64,000 bases of DNA from Pseudopelagicola sp. (GCA_026195905.1 JAPHRE010000063.1:19474-83473); one strand, 5' to 3'; shown: positions 8,079 to 18,068, numbered from the stretch's first letter. The notes: a model not told the origin generated them from the sequence alone. Made by a program: numbers and translations.

Positions 8079-8280
8079 TAATCAAGAAACCGACGCCCGC
8101 TCTGCCCGCGTCACCTACAACACTCCGGCAACAACACTCCGGCGCGAGACCCCGAAAACTCCGATATAACACTGCGCGAGCGGGCGGGAATTTGTCTATC
8201 TTCCCAATTTTTGCCGCATTGCCGCGCTATACCTCCTCCAAAAGCAGGTAAAATCCGCCAAACGGCGAGAAGAGGACTCG

Positions 8281-9228
8281 ATGCAGGACGCCCCCAATGG
8301 ATTCGACACGCCCATGCTGGGCCTTGAACCCGCCGATTGGCTGGCCAAGCTCGAAGAGATTGCGGGCGAGGACGGCTATTACCAACCGCTCGGCCCGCGT
8401 CACCATGCGGTGCTGATCGAGGACAAACCGATCCTGCTGGTGACTTTCGAATCCATCGACACGATTCAGGCGCGGGGCGACACCGGCCAACCGCTTGGCT
8501 TTGAACTGGTGCGCGAATTTGGCTGGTCGCATATGTGTCTCCTGTGCGAAGAGGACACCTGGTTCCGCGATCCCCATGTCTATGCCTATTTCGACCGCAT
8601 GGCCGACGATGGGTTCTTTGACGAATTTGATCAGGTGATCTTCTACGGCGCGGGTCCGGGCTGTGCCTATGCTGCAGCCGCCTTCTCCGTTGCCGCCCCC
8701 GGCGCGACCGTCATCGCCGTGCAGCCACAGGCGACGCTCGATCCCCGCCTCGCGGGCTGGGATAGCCGCTTTCCACAGATGCGCCGCGTGTCTTTTGTCG
8801 ATCGCTACGGCTTTGCCCCCAACATGATCGACGCCGCCAACCGCGCCTTCGTGATCTATGATCCACTCGAGGAAAAAGACGCCATCCACGCCGCCCTGTT
8901 TGCGCGCGATAATGTGACGCTCCTGCCGATGACCCACATGGGCAGCGAGATCGAAACCGCGCTCCTGAACATGCAAATCCTGTTTCCAATGCTGGCCAAG
9001 GCCGGCACGGGCACCTTCACCGCCGGCGCCTTCTACCGCCTCGCCCGCGCCCGGCGCACCTATATGCCCTATCTCGACACCCTCCTGCGCGCCATCGAGT
9101 CGCAGAAACGCCCCTTCCTCAAGGCGCTCCTGTGCGCCAATGTCGTGCGCCGCATGAAAGCCCCGCGCTACATGCGCAAACTTGAGCTTCTGGAAAAGGC
9201 CGCGCTCGAAGGCAAACTGCCCGGCTAA
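8281..9228 (+). CDS. Uncharacterised protein with Rossmann/hydrolase-like central motif
   Basis: A 315-residue soluble protein that I recognise only as a Rhodobacteraceae-type conserved hypothetical. The centre (residues about 120-150) reads [22 protein letters not shown] followed by [10 protein letters not shown], resembling a nucleotide-binding or alpha/beta-hydrolase elbow. Homologues are, as I recall, sometimes labelled phosphoadenosine phosphosulfate reductase, but the hallmark motifs of that enzyme are not visible. A basic C-terminal third ([13 protein letters not shown]) follows. It is divergent from the YeeE operon and precedes pyrC by 62 bases on the same strand. Function not assigned. 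Confidence 0.75.
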   Translation: MQDAPNGFDTPMLGLEPADWLAKLEEIAGEDGYYQPLGPRHHAVLIEDKPILLVTFESIDTIQARGDTGQPLGFELVREFGWSHMCLLCEEDTWFRDPHVYAYFDRMADDGFFDEFDQVIFYGAGPGCAYAAAAFSVAAPGATVIAVQPQATLDPRLAGWDSRFPQMRRVSFVDRYGFAPNMIDAANRAFVIYDPLEEKDAIHAALFARDNVTLLPMTHMGSEIETALLNMQILFPMLAKAGTGTFTAGAFYRLARARRTYMPYLDTLLRAIESQKRPFLKALLCANVVRRMKAPRYMRKLELLEKAALEGKLPG

Positions 9229-9290
9229 GCGCGCCCCCGCGACATCAAAATCACTGGCGCGGCGCGTGGGATTTGGCTAAACCCGCCCCC

Positions 9291-10334
9291 ATGAGCACCT
9301 CCCTGACCATCACCCGCCCCGATGACTGGCACCTGCACCTGCGCGACGGCGCCGTGCTGCGCGCCGTTCTGCCCGAAACCGCCCGCGATTTTGCCCGTGC
9401 CATCATCATGCCCAACCTCATCCCCCCCGTCGTAACCGGGGCCGAGGCCGCGTCCTACCGCGACCGCATCCTGTCGGCGCTGCCCGAGGGAATGACGTTC
9501 GAGCCGCTGATGACGCTCTACCTCACCGAAGAAACCGACCCGGCCGATGTGGCGCTTGCCGCTGAAAGCGGTCTGGTCAAAGCCGTGAAACTCTATCCCG
9601 CAGGCGCGACCACCAACTCCGCCTCCGGGGTGCGCGACTTTGACAAGGTCCGCCCGGTGCTTGAGAAAATGGCCGAGATCGGCCTGCCGCTCTGCGTGCA
9701 TGGCGAAGTGACCGACGCCGAGATCGACATTTTCGACCGCGAAGCCGTGTTTATCGACCATGTGCTCGACCCCCTGCGCCACGCCACCCCCGGCCTGCGC
9801 GTGGTGATGGAACATATCACGACGAAAAACGGCGTGGATTACGTCAAATCCAACGCGGCCGACCTTGGCGGCACGATCACCACGCACCACCTCATCATCA
9901 ACCGCAACCATATCCTCGTGGGCGGGATCAAGCCGCATTACTACTGCCTGCCCGTTGCTAAACGCGAGGAACACCGCCTCGCCTTGCGCGCCGCCGCAAC
10001 CTCGGGCGATGCGCGGTTCTTCCTCGGCACCGATAGCGCGCCGCACACCGACGAGAACAAGGAAAGCGCCTGTGGCTGTGCCGGGTGTTTCACCGCGACC
10101 AACACAATGGCGCTTCTGGCGCAGGTCTTTGAAGAAGACGACGCGCTCAACAACCTCGAAGCCTTCGCCTCCAAAAACGGCCCCGCCTTCTATCGCCTGC
10201 CCGAGAACGAAGACACGCTCACCCTCGTCAAAAGCCAAACGCCAACCGATTTCCCCGACAAGATCGACACCGGCGAAGGCCCGGTGACCGTCTTTGACCC
10301 CGGCTACCCGGTCTACTGGCGTGTGCAGGACTAG
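9291..10334 (+). CDS. pyrC: Dihydroorotase (class II)
   Basis: A 347-residue zinc amidohydrolase that cyclises carbamoyl aspartate to dihydroorotate in pyrimidine synthesis. Metal ligands are visible in [10 protein letters not shown] near the N-terminus. The carboxylated lysine lies in [11 protein letters not shown], later metal histidines in CVHGEV and MEHITT, and the catalytic Asp in FLGTDSAPH. Length equals the E. coli PyrC class. The ATG at 9291 is preferred to an in-frame TTG at 9273, although both have weak ribosome sites. pyrE follows after 74 bases containing a double hairpin. Confidence 0.96.
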   Translation: MSTSLTITRPDDWHLHLRDGAVLRAVLPETARDFARAIIMPNLIPPVVTGAEAASYRDRILSALPEGMTFEPLMTLYLTEETDPADVALAAESGLVKAVKLYPAGATTNSASGVRDFDKVRPVLEKMAEIGLPLCVHGEVTDAEIDIFDREAVFIDHVLDPLRHATPGLRVVMEHITTKNGVDYVKSNAADLGGTITTHHLIINRNHILVGGIKPHYYCLPVAKREEHRLALRAAATSGDARFFLGTDSAPHTDENKESACGCAGCFTATNTMALLAQVFEEDDALNNLEAFASKNGPAFYRLPENEDTLTLVKSQTPTDFPDKIDTGEGPVTVFDPGYPVYWRVQD

Positions 10335-10386
10335 GAAAGTCTTCTCGAAGACTTCCCCCCGGCAGCGTTGTTAAGAAAACGCTGCC
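10335..10386 (+). repeat. Tandem hairpins between pyrC and pyrE
   Basis: Two inverted repeats occupy nearly the whole spacer. The first has 8-bp arms AAGTCTTC/GAAGACTT around two bases (10337-10354). The second has 9-bp arms GGCAGCGTT/AACGCTGCC at 10361-10369 and 10378-10386. Neither is followed by a T-run, so a simple terminator is unlikely. It resembles a composite intergenic element that I recall seeing in other Rhodobacteraceae. Confidence 0.6.
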
Positions 10387-10408
10387 CCCTCAAGACAAAG
10401 GACACCCC

Positions 10409-11089
10409 ATGATCCCAACCGCCTATCCCGCCCAAGACGAAATTGCCCGCCTGACCGCGCGTATGCTGCTTGAAATCGGCGCGGTGAACTTCAATACCGA
10501 GACGCCCTATACCCTCGCCTCCGGCCTGCCGTCGCCGTCTTATATCGACTGCCGCAAGCTGATCTCCTTCCCGCGCATCCGCGCAACCCTGATGGATTTC
10601 CTCTGTGTGACCGTGATGCGCAACGCGGGCCTTGAGGCATTTGACAACATCGCCGGTGGCGAGACCGCAGGCATTCCCTTTGCCGCGCTGGTGGCCGAAC
10701 GTATGGCCCTGCCGATGACCTATGTGCGTAAAAAGCCCAAAGGCTACGGCAAGAACGCCCGCATCGAGGGTGCCATGTCCGAAGGCGAACGCGTGCTGCT
10801 CGTGGAAGATCTGACAACCGATGGCGGCTCCAAGCTGTCCTTCGTGGACGCCATCCGCGACACCGGCGCGACCTGTGGTCATACGGCGGTGATCTTCTAT
10901 TACGACATCTTCCCCGAGACGACGAAAACCCTCGGCGATCATGGCGTGGACCTGCATTACCTCTGCACCTGGTGGGATGTCCTCGCCGAGGCCCGCGCCC
11001 AACAAGCCTTCTCCGAAGAGACCCTCTCAGAGGTCGAATCCTTCCTCAAAGCCCCGCGCGCCTGGCAAGAGGCCCGCATGAAGGGCTAA
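10409..11089 (+). CDS. pyrE: Orotate phosphoribosyltransferase
   Basis: A 226-residue type I phosphoribosyltransferase that converts orotate and PRPP to OMP. The PRPP loop [13 protein letters not shown] lies at about residues 131-143, with the catalytic [11 protein letters not shown] loop before it. AAAGGAC precedes the ATG. It follows pyrC in the same direction, so the pair encodes consecutive pyrimidine steps (dihydroorotate dehydrogenase, which acts between them, is not here). Confidence 0.96.
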   Translation: MIPTAYPAQDEIARLTARMLLEIGAVNFNTETPYTLASGLPSPSYIDCRKLISFPRIRATLMDFLCVTVMRNAGLEAFDNIAGGETAGIPFAALVAERMALPMTYVRKKPKGYGKNARIEGAMSEGERVLLVEDLTTDGGSKLSFVDAIRDTGATCGHTAVIFYYDIFPETTKTLGDHGVDLHYLCTWWDVLAEARAQQAFSEETLSEVESFLKAPRAWQEARMKG

Positions 11090-11153
11090 AGACCAAGGCT
11101 TTGCAAAAATCCCCCTGCGCCGCACCTCTGCGAGGCGCCGGGCACATCCTGAC

Positions 11154-11162
11154 TTATCCACA
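11154..11162 (+). promoter_or_regulatory. Consensus DnaA box upstream of dnaB
   Basis: TTATCCACA is an exact match to the high-affinity DnaA box, 61 bases before the dnaB start. Only one copy is present, so this is not an origin. Control of dnaB transcription by DnaA is plausible. Confidence 0.5.
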
Positions 11163-11222
11163 GAAACATACAATTTGCCTGCCCCGCGGACCGTCGTCTA
11201 AAAGACAGGGTCAGAGAAAGAC

Positions 11223-12719
11223 ATGAGAGCAGAGATGAACGAAGTGTCGACGATAAACCCAACCGGCGAAACCAACGACGGCGATCCGATGCCGCATTCG
11301 ATCGAAGCCGAGCAACAGCTCCTCGGCGCGATTCTGACCAATAACGACATCTTTGACCGCATCGCCGCGATCATCCGCCCCGAACATTTCTACGATCCGG
11401 TGCACGCCCGCATCTTTGAAATCGCCGCCGCCCGCATCGCCAAGAACGCGCTGGCCTCGCCGGTGACGCTCAAGGCGTTTCTCGAAGACGACGAAGGTCT
11501 CAAGGAACTGGGCGGTCCCGCCTATCTTGCCCGCCTCGCCGGGGCCGCGATCTCGGCCTTTGCCGCGCGCGATTACGCCCAGATGATCTATGACATGGCG
11601 ATCCGCCGCGAACTCATTGGCCTTGGCACCGACATTTCGACCAAGGCTAAAAAAGTCGATGTCGCGTCGGAGCCGCGCGAACAGATCGTCGAGGCCGAAC
11701 AAGCCCTCTACAAACTCTCCGAACAGGGCCAGACCGAGCGCGGTTTCGTCTCTTTCCTCAAGGCCGTGACCGAAGCCGTGAACTCCGCCAACGCCGCCTA
11801 TCAACGCGAAGGCGGCCTTGCCGGGATCTCCACCGGCCTCATCGACATGGACAAGAAACTCGGCGGGCTGCACCCCTCTGACCTGCTGATCCTCGCCGGG
11901 CGTCCCTCGATGGGCAAAACCTCACTGGCCACCAACATCGCCTTCAACGTCGCCAAAGCCTACAAAAAAGGCCTGCGCCACGACGGCACCGAAGGCGCGG
12001 TCGAAGGCGGCGTGGTCGGGTTCTACTCGCTTGAGATGAGCGCCGAACAGCTTGCCGCGCGTATTCTGTCCGAGGCCGCCGAAGTGCCCTCCGAGCAAAT
12101 CCGCCGTGGCGACATGACCGAGGCCGAATTCCGCCGCTTTGTCGATGCCGCCAAATCGCTTGAGGCCTGCCCGCTCTATATCGACGACACACCCGCCCTG
12201 CCGATTGCCCAACTGGCCGCCCGCGCCCGCCGCCTCAAGCGGACCCACGGGCTGGACCTGCTGATCATCGACTATCTTCAGCTCTGTCGCGGCACTGCCG
12301 AAAACCGCGTCAACGAGATTGCCGAGATTTCGATGGGCATGAAGGCCATCGCCAAGGAACTCAACATCCCCGTGATCGCCCTGTCCCAGCTCTCGCGTCA
12401 GGTTGAGAGCCGCGAAGACAAACGTCCACAGCTTTCGGACCTGCGCGAATCCGGCTCGATTGAACAGGACGCCGACGTTGTGATGTTCGTGTTCCGCGAG
12501 GAATACTACGTCGAGCGCGAAAAACCCTCTGATGACCGGCTTGATGAAATGGCCGCCTGGCAGGAGCGCATGGAAAAGCTGCACGGCAAGGCCGAAGTCG
12601 TCATCGGCAAACAACGTCACGGCCCGATTGGCACCGTCGAACTGTCTTTCGAGGGGCGCTTTACCCGCTTTGGCAACCTCGTCAAACCGTGGCAACAAGG
12701 CGAAGACCAAGACTTTTGA
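11223..12719 (+). CDS. dnaB: Replicative DNA helicase DnaB
   Basis: A 498-residue hexameric 5'-3' fork helicase. The N-terminal DnaB domain begins at MPHSIEAEQQLLGAIL (about residue 23) and the RecA-like ATPase carries Walker A AGRPSMGKTS (about residue 222) and Walker B LLIIDYLQL. The arginine-finger region QLSRQVESREDKRPQLSDLR is present. As in other alphaproteobacteria, the segment after Walker A (KKGLRHDGTEGAVEGG) is longer than in E. coli. Two possible starts exist, 11223 and 11235 (MNEVST), each with a purine-rich upstream; the upstream one is given. A DnaA box lies just upstream. Confidence 0.95.
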   Translation: MRAEMNEVSTINPTGETNDGDPMPHSIEAEQQLLGAILTNNDIFDRIAAIIRPEHFYDPVHARIFEIAAARIAKNALASPVTLKAFLEDDEGLKELGGPAYLARLAGAAISAFAARDYAQMIYDMAIRRELIGLGTDISTKAKKVDVASEPREQIVEAEQALYKLSEQGQTERGFVSFLKAVTEAVNSANAAYQREGGLAGISTGLIDMDKKLGGLHPSDLLILAGRPSMGKTSLATNIAFNVAKAYKKGLRHDGTEGAVEGGVVGFYSLEMSAEQLAARILSEAAEVPSEQIRRGDMTEAEFRRFVDAAKSLEACPLYIDDTPALPIAQLAARARRLKRTHGLDLLIIDYLQLCRGTAENRVNEIAEISMGMKAIAKELNIPVIALSQLSRQVESREDKRPQLSDLRESGSIEQDADVVMFVFREEYYVEREKPSDDRLDEMAAWQERMEKLHGKAEVVIGKQRHGPIGTVELSFEGRFTRFGNLVKPWQQGEDQDF

Positions 12720-12815
12720 CCTCCGCGCGCGCGCCATACACCCCAAGCGCGCATCGCACAGGCCAAAACCCCCTTTCCGCTTGACCTTGGCGGCGGCTAG
12801 GACAACAAAAGGCGC

Positions 12816-13853
12816 ATGGCTACTGCGACCCTGACAATCGACCTCGACGCTCTTGCAGCAAACTGGCACGCGCTGGATTCCCTCGCCACCTGCGAGACCG
12901 CCGCCGTGGTCAAGGCCGATGGCTACGGCCTCGGGGCCGACCGCGTGGCCCGCGCGCTCTACGCCGCCGGGACGCGACGCTTCTTTGTCGCCCTCGCCGA
13001 AGAAGGCGCCGCCCTGCGCGCCGCGCTCGGCCCGGAACCAGAAATCAACGTCTTTTCCGGCCATATGCCCGGCGATGCAGAAATCCTCGCCGAGATGGCG
13101 CTGACCCCGATGCTGAACTCGCTCGATCAAATGCTGCGGCATTTTGAACACCTGCCCGGTGCGCCCTTCGGTGTGCAACTCGACACCGGCATGAACCGCC
13201 TCGGCATGGAACCCGCCGAATGGGACGCCGTGCGCGACATCGCGCTGGAACAAAACCCGACCCTGCTGATGTCGCATCTTGCCTGCGCCGATGACCCCGA
13301 ACACCCGATGAACCCGCAACAACTCGCCACCTTCCGCGCCATGACGGACGGGCTTGACGTGCCGCGCTCGCTCGCGGCGACCGGCGGCATCCTCTTGGGA
13401 GATGACTATCATTTCGACCTCACCCGCCCCGGCATCGGCCTCTATGGCGGCCTGCCCTTCATCGACGCCGCGCCCGTCGCCGCAATCGACATCCCCGTGA
13501 TCCAAATCCGAGAGGTCGCCCCCGGCGAAACCGTCGGCTATGGCAACACATGGACCGCCCCCCGCCCCTCACGCATTGCCACCCTCTCGGCCGGCTATGC
13601 CGACGGTATCCTGCGCGCGATGGGACCACAGGCCTATGTCTACGCTGGCGAACACCGCTGTAAAATCGTGGGCCGCATCTCGATGGACCTGATCGGCGTC
13701 GACATCACCGACGCCCCCGACATCCCCGACACCGTAGAATTGCTCGGGCGACATCAATCTGTCGATACGCTGGCCGACGCGGCCGGCACCATCGGCTATG
13801 AAATCCTGACCTCGCTTGGCGCGCGCTACGCCCGCCACGTCCTGGCGTCATGA
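12816..13853 (+). CDS. alr: Alanine racemase
   Basis: A 345-residue PLP enzyme making D-alanine for peptidoglycan. The PLP lysine lies in [12 protein letters not shown] near residue 34, the substrate-binding TGMNRLG in the barrel, and the C-terminal catalytic Tyr segment in ETVGYGNTW. Its last 4 bases overlap the start of the MlaE gene (ATGA), implying translational coupling with the lipid transport genes. Confidence 0.95.
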   Translation: MATATLTIDLDALAANWHALDSLATCETAAVVKADGYGLGADRVARALYAAGTRRFFVALAEEGAALRAALGPEPEINVFSGHMPGDAEILAEMALTPMLNSLDQMLRHFEHLPGAPFGVQLDTGMNRLGMEPAEWDAVRDIALEQNPTLLMSHLACADDPEHPMNPQQLATFRAMTDGLDVPRSLAATGGILLGDDYHFDLTRPGIGLYGGLPFIDAAPVAAIDIPVIQIREVAPGETVGYGNTWTAPRPSRIATLSAGYADGILRAMGPQAYVYAGEHRCKIVGRISMDLIGVDITDAPDIPDTVELLGRHQSVDTLADAAGTIGYEILTSLGARYARHVLAS

Positions 13854-14632
13854 TCCTGACCGCCCCCCTCGCCGCCCTGGGCCGCGCAACGCTCGCCCTC
13901 CTGTCCAGCATCGGGCAAGTGGCGCTTTTTGCCTTCTCGGCCCTGTCGCATATCCTGCGCCCGCCGTTCTATGGCCGCGAATTCGCCTCTGCCCTGCTCA
14001 ACGTGGGCTGGCTCTCGCTGCCCGTCGTGGGCCTCACCGCGATCTTCACAGGCGCAGCCCTGGCGCTGCAAATCTATGACGGCGGCTCGCGCTTTTCCGC
14101 CGAAGCCGTGGTGCCCCAGATCGTCGCCATCGGTATGGTGCGCGAACTTGGCCCGGTGCTTGTCGGCCTCATGGTCGCCGCCCGCGTGACCTCCTCCATC
14201 GCCGCCGAAATCGCGACGATGAAAGTCACCGAACAAATCGACGCGCTGGTGACGCTTTCGACCCACCCGATGAAATACCTCACCGCCCCGCGCGTCCTCG
14301 CCGCGCTGCTGGTGGTGCCGCTGCTTGTCGGCGTGGGCGATATCATCGGCGTCTACGGCGGCTTCCTCGTCGCGACCGGCAACCTTGGCTTCAACCCCGC
14401 GACCTACATCACCAACACATGGAACTTCCTTGAGATTTCCGACATCGTCTCCTCACTGATCAAAGGCTCGGTCTTCGGCTTTATCGCCGCCACTATGGGC
14501 TGTTATTACGGCATGAACTCGGGCCGCGGCGCACAAGGCGTGGGCCGCGCCACCAAATCCTCGGTGCAAGCCGCCGCCGTGCTCATCCTTGCCGCCAACT
14601 TTGCCCTCACATCGCTGTTCTTTGCCTCATGA
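13850..14632 (+). CDS. mlaE: MlaE-family ABC transporter permease (phospholipid transport)
   Basis: A 260-residue membrane permease of the MCE-associated MlaE/YrbE family. The typical motifs are present: [32 protein letters not shown] and [15 protein letters not shown]. It forms the inner-membrane part of a system moving phospholipids between the membranes. It overlaps alr upstream and mlaF downstream by 4 bases each. No MlaD-type MCE substrate-binding gene follows; the next gene is PqiA-like after a 288-base gap, so the periplasmic partner must be elsewhere. Confidence 0.92.
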   Translation: MILTAPLAALGRATLALLSSIGQVALFAFSALSHILRPPFYGREFASALLNVGWLSLPVVGLTAIFTGAALALQIYDGGSRFSAEAVVPQIVAIGMVRELGPVLVGLMVAARVTSSIAAEIATMKVTEQIDALVTLSTHPMKYLTAPRVLAALLVVPLLVGVGDIIGVYGGFLVATGNLGFNPATYITNTWNFLEISDIVSSLIKGSVFGFIAATMGCYYGMNSGRGAQGVGRATKSSVQAAAVLILAANFALTSLFFAS

Positions 14633-15375
14633 TTACCTTTGAAAACGTCCATAAATCCTTCGGGCCGAAACACGTCCTGCGCGGCGTGAACCTTGAGATC
14701 CCCAAGGGCGAATCTATGGTCATCATCGGCGGTTCCGGGACGGGCAAATCCGTGGCGCTGAAATGCGTCCTTGGCCTCATCACCCCCGACAGCGGCACAA
14801 TCCGCGTCGACGGCAAAGACGCAACCCTTGGCGACCGTGACGCCTTCCTCGCCCGCTTTGGGATGCTGTTTCAGGGCGGCGCATTATTTGACTCGCTCCC
14901 GGTCTGGCAAAACGTCGCCTTCCGCCTGCTGCGCGGCTCGCTCAAACGCCCCCGCGACGAGGCCCGCGAGATCGCCATCGAGAAACTGCGTCGCGTCGGC
15001 CTGACGCCGGATGTCGCCGATCTCTTCCCGTCTGAACTTTCGGGCGGCATGCAAAAACGCGTCGGCCTCGCCCGCGCCATCGCCGCCGAGCCGGAAATCA
15101 TCTTCTTTGACGAACCCACCACCGGCCTCGACCCGATCATGTCCGGCGTCATCAACGACCTGATCCGCGAGATCGTTGTCGAAATGGGCGCCACCGCGAT
15201 GACCATCACCCACGACATGACAAGCGTGCGCGCCATCGCCGATAAGGTCGCCATGCTGCATGACGGCATCATCCAATGGACCGGCCCGGTCGCCCAAATG
15301 GACACCTCCGGCGACCCCTACCTGACACAATTCATCTCCGGCAGCGCCGAAGGCCCGATCGAAGCGGTGCGTTAA
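14629..15375 (+). CDS. mlaF: MlaF-family ABC transporter ATP-binding protein
   Basis: A 248-residue ATPase with Walker A GGSGTGKS (residues about 35-42), signature SELSGGMQKRVGLARA, Walker B IIFFDEPTTGLDP and a switch histidine in TITHDM. The SGGMQKR form is typical of the MlaF group. It overlaps mlaE by 4 bases and should energise the same lipid transporter. Confidence 0.93.
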   Translation: MITFENVHKSFGPKHVLRGVNLEIPKGESMVIIGGSGTGKSVALKCVLGLITPDSGTIRVDGKDATLGDRDAFLARFGMLFQGGALFDSLPVWQNVAFRLLRGSLKRPRDEAREIAIEKLRRVGLTPDVADLFPSELSGGMQKRVGLARAIAAEPEIIFFDEPTTGLDPIMSGVINDLIREIVVEMGATAMTITHDMTSVRAIADKVAMLHDGIIQWTGPVAQMDTSGDPYLTQFISGSAEGPIEAVR

Positions 15376-15663
15376 CTCCGCACCTCACCGCCCTCCCCTT
15401 CATCTTGGCAAAAATACTCGCGCCGCAGGCCTCAAATCTCGCCTTGGAAAATCCCATTTTCCGAGGCCCGCCACCGCCCGCCGCGTGAACCACCGTCCGC
15501 GCTCTTAATCCACCGCCCGACTCAAACCCCACCGACGCGATACCGACGCAATACCGACGCGATACCGACATGGGTTTTCGCCGCCCCACCGCCGTTAACT
15601 CTGACGCGCCGCGCCGAATCCTCCCCCTTGCGCGACGGGGCGCAGCGCCTTAGCTCTACCCCC
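15376..15663. other. Intergenic region mlaF to PqiA-like gene
   Basis: 288 bases without a gene. It carries, at 15398-15420, the motif CTTCATCTTGGCAAAAATAC, which I recall (reverse-complemented) as very frequent between genes in Rhodobacteraceae, and at 15531-15574 the 11-bp-period repeat listed separately. No confident terminator with a T-run was found. Confidence 0.5.
15531..15574 (+). repeat. 11-bp-period mini-tandem repeat, locus 1
   Basis: Consecutive units ACCGACGCGAT, ACCGACGCAAT and ACCGACGCGAT, then a diverged unit ACCGACATGGG. Related arrays lie near 20.9, 32.2 and 62.4 kb. This copy ends 90 bases before the PqiA-like start codon. Confidence 0.85.
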
Positions 15664-16092
15664 ATGCTTTTGCGCCTCGCCAATCTCTCGCTGCTGCTGC
15701 TGTTCCCCATCGCGTGGTTCGCGCCGCTCTTGCATGCGGGCCTGTTGCCGATATTCGGCCTTTCCGAAATCTCGATCATCTCCGGCCTGCAATCGCTCTG
15801 GGACACCGACCCGGCGCTGGCGCTTCTTGTGACCTTCCTCGCCCTCTTCGCGCCCTATATGAAGACCATCGGGCTGGCCCTGATCCAATTCGGCTACCTG
15901 CGCCGCAAGACCCTCCCGGCCCTTGAAATCCTTGGCAAATTAGCGATGGCCGACGTGTTCCTGATCGCGCTCTATGTGGTGCTTGCCAAAGGCGTGGGGC
16001 GCGTCACGGTCGAGACCGGCTGGGGGCTTTACCTCTTTACCGCCTGCGTTCTGGCCTCAATTGGCATTAGCCATTTGACCCGCCGCCGTTAG
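15664..16092 (+). CDS. PqiA-like integral membrane protein
   Basis: A 142-residue protein with about four membrane helices, resembling one PqiA (paraquat-inducible protein A) domain: an N-terminal hydrophobic segment, the loop GLSEISIISGLQSLW, then TIGLALIQFGYL and LGKLAMADVFLIALY (the W-S/MxDVF-type motif of PqiA). PqiA proteins work with MCE proteins in lipid transport, which fits the neighbouring mlaEF. The start at 15664 is preferred because the upstream extension is not hydrophobic. It ends 17 bases before radA. Confidence 0.75.
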   Translation: MLLRLANLSLLLLFPIAWFAPLLHAGLLPIFGLSEISIISGLQSLWDTDPALALLVTFLALFAPYMKTIGLALIQFGYLRRKTLPALEILGKLAMADVFLIALYVVLAKGVGRVTVETGWGLYLFTACVLASIGISHLTRRR

Positions 16093-16109
16093 TGGTCCAA
16101 AACAAGAAC

Positions 16110-17477
16110 ATGGCAAAATCAAAACCCCAGTTCACCTGCTCCGCCTGTGGCAATCAAACGACCAAATGGTCCGGGCGCTGCGAAGCCTGCGGCGAATGGA
16201 ACTCCATCGTCGAAGAGACCCCGCTCTCGACCGGCCCCTCTGCGGCGGGTCTCGGCACCGCCAAGGGCCGCACTATCCCCCTCACCGACCTGCGCACCGA
16301 GGAAACCCCACCCCCCAGAACCCTCTCTGGCATGGGCGAACTCGACCGCGTCCTCGGCGGCGGCCTCGTGCCCGCTTCGGCCATTCTGGTGGGCGGCGAT
16401 CCCGGCATCGGCAAGTCGACACTGCTCTTGCAAGCGGCCGCGCAATTTGCCCTCAAGGGCATGAAAACGCTCTATATTTCTGGCGAAGAAGCCTCGGCAC
16501 AGGTGCGGATGCGCGCCCAGCGTCTTGGCCTGACCAAGGCTCCGGTGAAGCTCGCGGCGGAAACCAATTTGCGCGACATCCTGACCACGCTTGATGCCGA
16601 ACGCCCCGCGCTGGCCATCATTGATTCCATCCAGACCATGTGGTCCGATACGGTCGGCTCCGCGCCCGGCTCGGTCAGCCAGGTGCGCGCCGCCGCGCAT
16701 GAGCTGACCTCCTTTGCCAAGCGGCGCGGCATCTCGGTGATCCTCGTCGGTCACGTGACCAAAGACGGCCAGATCGCTGGCCCCCGCGTGGTCGAACACA
16801 TGGTCGACACCGTGCTCTATTTCGAAGGCGAACGCGGCCATCAATTCCGCATCCTACGCGCGGTGAAGAACCGCTTTGGCCCGGCGGATGAAATCGGTGT
16901 GTTTGAGATGACCGGCGGCGGTCTGGCCGAGGTGCTGAACCCGTCGGCACTGTTCCTGTCGGATCGTGGCACCCCCTCGCCCGGCTCGGTGGTCTTCGCC
17001 GGGATCGAGGGCACCCGCCCGGTCTTGATCGAGCTTCAGGCGCTGGTCGCCCCCTCCCCCCATAGCCAACCCCGGCGCACCGTGGTCGGTTGGGATAGCG
17101 GGCGCCTGGCGATGATCCTCGCCGTGCTCGAGGCGCGCTGCGGCATCCCTTTTGCCGGGCTGGATGTCTATCTCAACGTTGCAGGCGGCATGAAGATCAA
17201 CGAACCCGCCGCCGACCTCGCCGTCGCTGCGGCGCTTTTGTCGGCCCGCGAAGACGCCGCTTTGCCCGCCGATACCGTGGTTTTTGGAGAAATCTCCCTC
17301 TCAGGAGCCCTCAGACCCGTCGGTCAGGCCGAAAACAGGTTGAAAGAAGCGCAAAAACTTGGTTTCTCATCCGCAATCGCCCCGAAAGGCGGGAAGTCTC
17401 CCAAGGTCAACGGCATGACGCTGAATGGCATTGGGGATCTCGCAAGCTTCGTCGGAGAAGTCTTTGGGGCAGGATGA
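16110..17477 (+). CDS. radA: DNA repair protein RadA
   Basis: A 455-residue RadA/Sms. An N-terminal zinc finger CSACG...CEACG is followed by a RecA-like ATPase (Walker A GGDPGIGKST at about residue 90). The RadA-specific KNRFG motif (RAVKNRFGPADE) precedes a Lon-protease-like C-terminal domain (GLDVYLNVAGGMKINEPAADLAVA). RadA promotes branch migration in recombination. The ATG at 16110 (MAKSKPQFTC) matches the family start; a GTG 18 bases earlier overlaps the previous stop. Confidence 0.95.
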   Translation: MAKSKPQFTCSACGNQTTKWSGRCEACGEWNSIVEETPLSTGPSAAGLGTAKGRTIPLTDLRTEETPPPRTLSGMGELDRVLGGGLVPASAILVGGDPGIGKSTLLLQAAAQFALKGMKTLYISGEEASAQVRMRAQRLGLTKAPVKLAAETNLRDILTTLDAERPALAIIDSIQTMWSDTVGSAPGSVSQVRAAAHELTSFAKRRGISVILVGHVTKDGQIAGPRVVEHMVDTVLYFEGERGHQFRILRAVKNRFGPADEIGVFEMTGGGLAEVLNPSALFLSDRGTPSPGSVVFAGIEGTRPVLIELQALVAPSPHSQPRRTVVGWDSGRLAMILAVLEARCGIPFAGLDVYLNVAGGMKINEPAADLAVAAALLSAREDAALPADTVVFGEISLSGALRPVGQAENRLKEAQKLGFSSAIAPKGGKSPKVNGMTLNGIGDLASFVGEVFGAG

Positions 17478-17513
17478 CCGCCGCGCCGCGGCCTTTGAAA
17501 AACGGATTTGAGC

Positions 17514-18068
17514 ATGGACGGTTTTACCATCATCGACGGCGTGGTCGCAGGCGTCATTATTATCTCGGCGCTTCTCGCCTATAGCCGCGGCTTGGTGCGT
17601 GAAGGCATGGCGATTGTCGGCTGGATCGCCGCCGCCGTGCTCGCTTTCATGTTCGCGCCGCAGGTCGAGCCGCTGATGACGGAAATCCCCGTCGTGGGCG
17701 AATATCTTGCCGATAGCTGTGAATTGTCGATCATCGCCGCCTTTGCCGCTGTCTTTGCGGCGTCTTTGGTCGTTGTGTCGCTGTTCACGCCGCTGTTTTC
17801 TTCGCTGGTGCAACGCTCTGCCCTTGGCGGGATCGACCAGGGGCTTGGCTTTCTCTTTGGTGTGCTGCGCGGTATCCTCCTCGTGGCCATTGCCTTCTTT
17901 GTGTATGAAACCATCGCCTCGACCCAGTCGATCCCGATGGTGGATGAAAGCCGCTCGGCCAAGGTCTTTTCGCGCATGACCAACAAGATCGAAGACCGCG
18001 ACCCCTCACAGGCACTTGGCTGGATCACCAACCAATACGAAGAGCTTGTCGGCGTCTGCGAAAAATAA
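17514..18068 (+). CDS. cvpA: CvpA family membrane protein
   Basis: A 184-residue protein with four predicted membrane segments starting MDGFTIIDG, the conserved CvpA opening, followed by SRGLVREGMAIVGWIAA and GGIDQGLGFLFGVLRGILLV, both family hallmarks. CvpA was linked to colicin V production and is often next to purF, as here. The ATG at 17514 is preferred over a TTG at 17508. It lies 36 bases after radA, so the three genes may be co-transcribed. Confidence 0.92.
   Translation: MDGFTIIDGVVAGVIIISALLAYSRGLVREGMAIVGWIAAAVLAFMFAPQVEPLMTEIPVVGEYLADSCELSIIAAFAAVFAASLVVVSLFTPLFSSLVQRSALGGIDQGLGFLFGVLRGILLVAIAFFVYETIASTQSIPMVDESRSAKVFSRMTNKIEDRDPSQALGWITNQYEELVGVCEK

Noticed and set aside
11154..11162. 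Replication origin near the DnaA box
   Set aside because: Single box only, no AT-rich unwinding element or box cluster.
11922..13505. 527-codon open frame on the minus strand opposite dnaB and alr
   Set aside because: Spans two well-supported genes on the plus strand and has no recognisable domain.
15531..15574. CRISPR-like array from the 11-bp repeats
   Set aside because: Units are only 11 bp, directly adjoining with no spacers, and no cas genes are present.
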